A stretch of DNA of 64,000 nt from Acestrorhynchus altus (Eukaryota > Chordata > Actinopteri > Characiformes > Acestrorhynchidae). The stretch lies in NCBI GenBank assembly GCA_034509495.1, contig CM067507.1:22989530-23053529 (forward strand), written 5' to 3'. Each line of letters starts with the position of its first letter. Within the stretch, counting starts at the first letter, position 1. The notes beneath the pieces are model-generated. The model did not search any database, was not told the DNA's origin, and worked only from the letters and a program-made list of their open reading frames with translations. The translations under genes and the position numbers were made by a program. Shown one piece after another: positions 63,301 through 64,000 of the stretch.

Positions 63301-63894
63301 ATAGTGGTATTTTCCAGACTTTACATATTTGCATTGCCATTTCTATGTCAAAAAGTTGTGTAACAGGCTTTCTTTCTGATGTGTGCAGGTGTATGGAGGT
63401 CCTGACTTGAGTGCCCCACGACTAGCCCAGTTGTGCACCACACGTCCCCCTAGTAACCCTCTCCAGGTGTCAAGCACTGGCAATACTGTCACAGTTCGTT
63501 TCAAGAGTGATGAGTATGTCAGTGGCAGAGGATTCAATGCTAGCTGGCAGGAGAGTCCAGGAGGTGAGTTTATGCATACATCTTTATACACAAAGGCCTC
63601 CTTGGTTCTTCCAAAAGCAGTTTGCGAGGTTTTATTATCGATCATATTTTTCATGCTGTAAGAATCCTTTGTGGTCAGTTTCTTCACATGTTCTGCTGTT
63701 TATTTTGCATAGGATGTGGAGGACCCATCACAGCACCCAGTGGAGAGATACATTCCCCTCAATATCCCAACAAGTATCCGAACAATGTAGACTGCTCGTG
63801 GGTCATCACTGTTGATGAGGGTCACAGGATTCTTTTCAACTTTACTGACGTGGACATCGAGAGTCACTCCTCATGTCTATGGGATTATGTGGAT
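41734..63894 (+). CDS. cubn: Cubilin, N-terminal part (30 exons; continues past the window)
   Basis: Thirty exons join in frame into about 1582 residues of a protein of roughly 3600 in vertebrates. Exons: 41734-41852, 42067-42196, 42799-42927, 43036-43137, 43229-43332, 43435-43561, 43903-44071, 44370-44501, 44663-44758, 45125-45249, 45358-45544, 46971-47089, 47194-47428, 47515-47696, 48856-49018, 50278-50468, 50977-51133, 52038-52216, 52338-52503, 52609-52834, 53090-53220, 55210-55396, 55508-55668, 55764-55945, 56035-56191, 57936-58126, 58954-59113, 61538-61719, 63389-63563, 63713-63894. Cubilin is a peripheral endocytic receptor that works with amnionless and megalin in absorptive epithelia, taking up intrinsic factor-B12, albumin and other ligands. 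CUB5-8, the mammalian intrinsic factor-B12 site, lie wholly in the window. All junctions are GT-AG and no stop interrupts the frame. The start ATG has a good context (cagcATGG). Confidence 0.97.
43036..45544 (+). other. cubn: cubn EGF-like cluster (eight modules)
   Basis: Exons 4-11 encode about residues 127-473 with eight six-cysteine EGF-like modules. Four carry the calcium-binding start DVNEC, DVDEC, DINEC or NINEC. Internal intron phases let the frame run cleanly from EGF1 (CSSNPCQNAGTC) to EGF8 (CASNPCQNGGTC), which leads into CUB1. The order, including the unusual CDAGWMSPPGSSAC and PPGYVGNGYGPAGC segments, matches mammalian cubilin. Confidence 0.93.
44798..44822. repeat. Short (CA)n array
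   Basis: GCAC words then (CA)n, in cubn intron 9. Confidence 0.85.
45613..46190 (-). mobile_element. L2-like LINE fragment in cubn intron 11
   Basis: The minus strand gives, in order and with frameshifts, 'SGEFDLFCLAKTRLL' (46000), 'LQIQNAMALLIFNVPKFSHV' (45850), 'LDWLPVAAHMRLKTL' and 'PKWWNKLSLKTLNK'. This is the C-terminal reverse-transcriptase region of an L2/Nimb-type element, the same broad type as 10770-11172. Confidence 0.85.
46191..46700. mobile_element. Possible DNA-transposon relic
   Basis: Contains 'gatggacctgccaccatgcttcaaa', whose reverse complement resembles the KHGGG block of Tc1-like transposases, amid otherwise anonymous sequence. No intact frame or end repeats were identified. 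Confidence 0.3.
46971..47428 (+). other. cubn: cubn CUB domain 1
   Basis: Exons 12-13 (46971-47089 and 47194-47428). Starts ECGGVLQGLSGTFSYP. The second half has CSFDFLQIHDGES and ends FTVSWTSQAP. The internal intron falls after DADK, earlier than in the other CUB domains. Confidence 0.93.
47840..48720 (+). mobile_element. Tc1-like transposase relic in cubn intron 14
   Basis: With frameshifts, the plus strand reads NGIKKW-like sequence, then KVLWTDEAQIEIFG near 48205-48245, which matches the second-aspartate block (WTDE..I.IFG) of Tc1 transposases. It is interrupted at about 48290-48485 by a palindromic dispersed repeat. Inactive. Confidence 0.6.
48290..48485. repeat. Palindromic dispersed repeat, copy 3
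   Basis: 'cagtgtttcccaaacttagt' at the left end and 'aagtgtgggaaacac' at the right, with the 'ggtaatgagctgattaattg' core shared with copies 2 and 4. Confidence 0.75.
49650..49790. mobile_element. Tc1-like terminal fragment
   Basis: 'aggagtgttcacaaacattt' followed by 'ggacatatagtg' resembles the known fish Tc1 terminal sequence. No transposase is attached. Lies in cubn intron 15. Confidence 0.5.
50278..51133 (+). other. cubn: cubn CUB domain 3
   Basis: Exons 16-17. Starts GCGGTYTDTQGIIISPNWP; CEFDYVE then VRDGLAETDPLIG across a phase-0 intron; ends FRAVYDI. Confidence 0.93.
50730..50945. repeat. Dispersed repeat in cubn intron 16
   Basis: 'ctccgagcatgcagtggcag' and 'ggagggtcctaatgaggttg' are words of a repeat common in teleost genomes; recognised from memory of the family, which I cannot name. 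Confidence 0.5.
52038..52503 (+). other. cubn: cubn CUB domain 4
   Basis: Exons 18-19. Starts SCGGTLSGSGQIRTP; GCYFDYVE then VRDGATSSSPLIGRYCG; ends FTAEYASVIE. Confidence 0.93.
52609..53220 (+). other. cubn: cubn CUB domain 5
   Basis: Exons 20-21. Starts GCGDTLTEPSGTITSPGHP; LEFHTNCDFDYVEVYD; the internal intron is phase 2 and lies later, within LLGRYCG. CUB5 is part of the intrinsic factor-B12 site in mammals. Confidence 0.93.
53221..54065 (+). mobile_element. Tc1-like element with N-terminal transposase domain
   Basis: The left end begins 'ctcccctccaaaaggattgg'. The plus strand holds a 100-codon frame (53656-53955) with the Tc1 DNA-binding region: TVNDISNNLQRAGVKLSQST, then FTRRCKPLISKKNRLSFAKK. 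The right end ('ttgcctcatattcatctttt') mirrors the left-end segment near 53300. The catalytic core is missing, so it is a deleted copy. It abuts the end of cubn exon 21. Confidence 0.75.
54066..54720 (-). mobile_element. Second Tc1-like element, opposite orientation
   Basis: The minus strand encodes GLKIPMSTVAPIVHKLKNFG and RAGQPAKINDHGKRALVREG (54315-54587), the N-terminal helix-turn-helix region of a different Tc1 family, then a GGG block near 54105-54128. The outer part contains 'cactttgtcattgtggggta' and 'ggaataaagctttaacataa', known fish Tc1 terminal sequence. Internal deletions make it inactive. Confidence 0.8.
55210..55668 (+). other. cubn: cubn CUB domain 6
   Basis: Exons 22-23. Starts DCSAVYTTPTGVLTSPNYP, lacking the CGG opening, as human CUB6 also does (ACLQD). 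The internal intron is phase 2 within EIRDGG. Ends FSAHWDGTQT. Part of the mammalian intrinsic factor-B12 region. Confidence 0.93.
55764..56191 (+). other. cubn: cubn CUB domain 7
   Basis: Exons 24-25. Starts GCGGTLTTSTGSFTSPNYP; LESSTDCYFDYLA then VYDGNSTND; ends FVASYVS. Confidence 0.93.
56321..56435. repeat. (ATCC)n microsatellite
   Basis: Imperfect at first, then about 10 clean ATCC units, in cubn intron 25. Confidence 0.95.
56436..56890. mobile_element. Dispersed teleost repeat following the (ATCC)n array
   Basis: 'cacttatccggggtttgggt' is followed by 'cctgaaccaccttgatgtcg', 'ctaagggagagtccagccac' and 'ggtcactacccaaagcttgt', words of a retroelement tail very common in teleosts. The adjoining ATCC array is the usual 3' tail of this family. 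It is read here on the strand complementary to the element. Confidence 0.6.
57936..59113 (+). other. cubn: cubn CUB domain 8
   Basis: Exons 26-27. Starts ACEGVVIANKTSGVIESQNF, lacking the CGG opening as in human CUB8; CIYDYLE then LYNGPNTQAPLIG; ends FRMLWYQD. Confidence 0.93.
59320..59495. repeat. Palindromic dispersed repeat, copy 4
   Basis: 'cagtgtttctcaaattcagt' at one end and 'aaatttgagaaacct' at the other. Lies in cubn intron 27. An adjoining 'cccttgagcaaggcacc' fragment (59550-59640) is another dispersed repeat. Confidence 0.75.
60284..60339. repeat. (GT)n microsatellite
   Basis: About 28 GT units in cubn intron 27. The rest of that intron (59650-61530) shows no other supported feature. 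Confidence 0.97.
61538..63563 (+). other. cubn: cubn CUB domain 9
   Basis: Exons 28-29, split by a 1.7 kb intron. Starts GCGGELYGASGSFNSPDYP; YHPSCDFDLLE then VYGGPDLSAPRLA; ends FNASWQESPG. Closely parallels human CUB9. Confidence 0.93.
62070..62600 (+). mobile_element. Tc1/mariner-like C-terminal relic in cubn intron 28
   Basis: With several stops and frameshifts, the plus strand reads SPDLNIFENV near 62355-62385, the conserved block around the last catalytic residue of Tc1/mariner transposases, preceded by 'caacaataagtaaaggtatg'-type decayed coding sequence. Ends were not identified. Confidence 0.55.
63713..63894 (+). other. cubn: cubn CUB domain 10, first half
   Basis: Exon 30. Starts GCGGPITAPSGEIHSPQYP and ends SSCLWDYVD before a GTGAGT donor. 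The second half lies beyond the window. Confidence 0.92.
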
Positions 63895-64000
63895 GTGAGT
63901 GACTGGTGTATGACTTCTGGCCCATTTTGCTCATAATAGACTTTGAAGCTTCAGTATTGAACACAGGCTGCTATTCATTTCATGTACGGTATACCCACCA

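Noticed and set aside
1..64000. CRISPR arrays, bacterial operons, phage or plasmid features
   Set aside because: The window is clearly vertebrate nuclear DNA. The regular repeats present are microsatellites and minisatellites without unique spacers.

Overview
This is a vertebrate nuclear genome window, almost certainly from a teleost fish. The genes are split by GT-AG introns, the background is AT-rich, and the repeats are the usual fish set: long (GT)n, (TA)n, (GA)n and (GATA)n arrays, Tc1/mariner relics, and L2-like and Rex-like LINE fragments. The species cannot be fixed from the sequence alone.

Three genes are recognised with high confidence, in the order and orientation also known around human VIM: vim on the minus strand (9 coding exons, 24470-29992), trdmt1/dnmt2 on the plus strand (10 coding exons, 31120-41147), and cubn on the plus strand (first 30 coding exons, 41734-63894, running off the right edge). 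Every splice junction was placed by hand and the reading frame stays open throughout. vim encodes 458 residues and trdmt1 383. The cubn part encodes about 1582 residues: signal peptide, furin site, coiled coil, eight EGF-like modules, CUB1-9 and the first half of CUB10. vim and trdmt1 are divergent, with about 1 kb between them that is dominated by a (GA)n tract. A matching (CT)n tract lies just inside trdmt1 intron 1. trdmt1 and cubn are in tandem, with about 460 bp from the last trdmt1 poly(A) signal to the cubn start codon.

The left 24 kb is sparse. It holds two coding exons of an unrecognised minus-strand gene (9395-9548 and 1337-1387) that join in frame across an 8 kb intron. Inside that intron, on the opposite strand, is an orphan coiled-coil exon (7038-7149), set between (TA)n arrays and the arms of a roughly 320-340 bp inverted repeat. 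A GC-richer patch with a minus-strand ATG frame (5109-5460) may be an alternative first exon. The remainder to vim is decayed LINE and other dispersed repeats, microsatellites and a poly-G tract carrying an N.

The three recognised genes have unrelated jobs: vim is a type III intermediate filament protein, trdmt1 a tRNA-Asp cytosine-5 methyltransferase, and cubn the endocytic receptor for intrinsic factor-B12 and filtered proteins. Their linkage is a long-conserved neighbourhood, not a pathway. I found no convincing wholly new system. The strongest candidates for follow-up are the inverted-repeat-flanked orphan exon, the unidentified two-exon gene, and the mirrored purine/pyrimidine tracts around the trdmt1 start.
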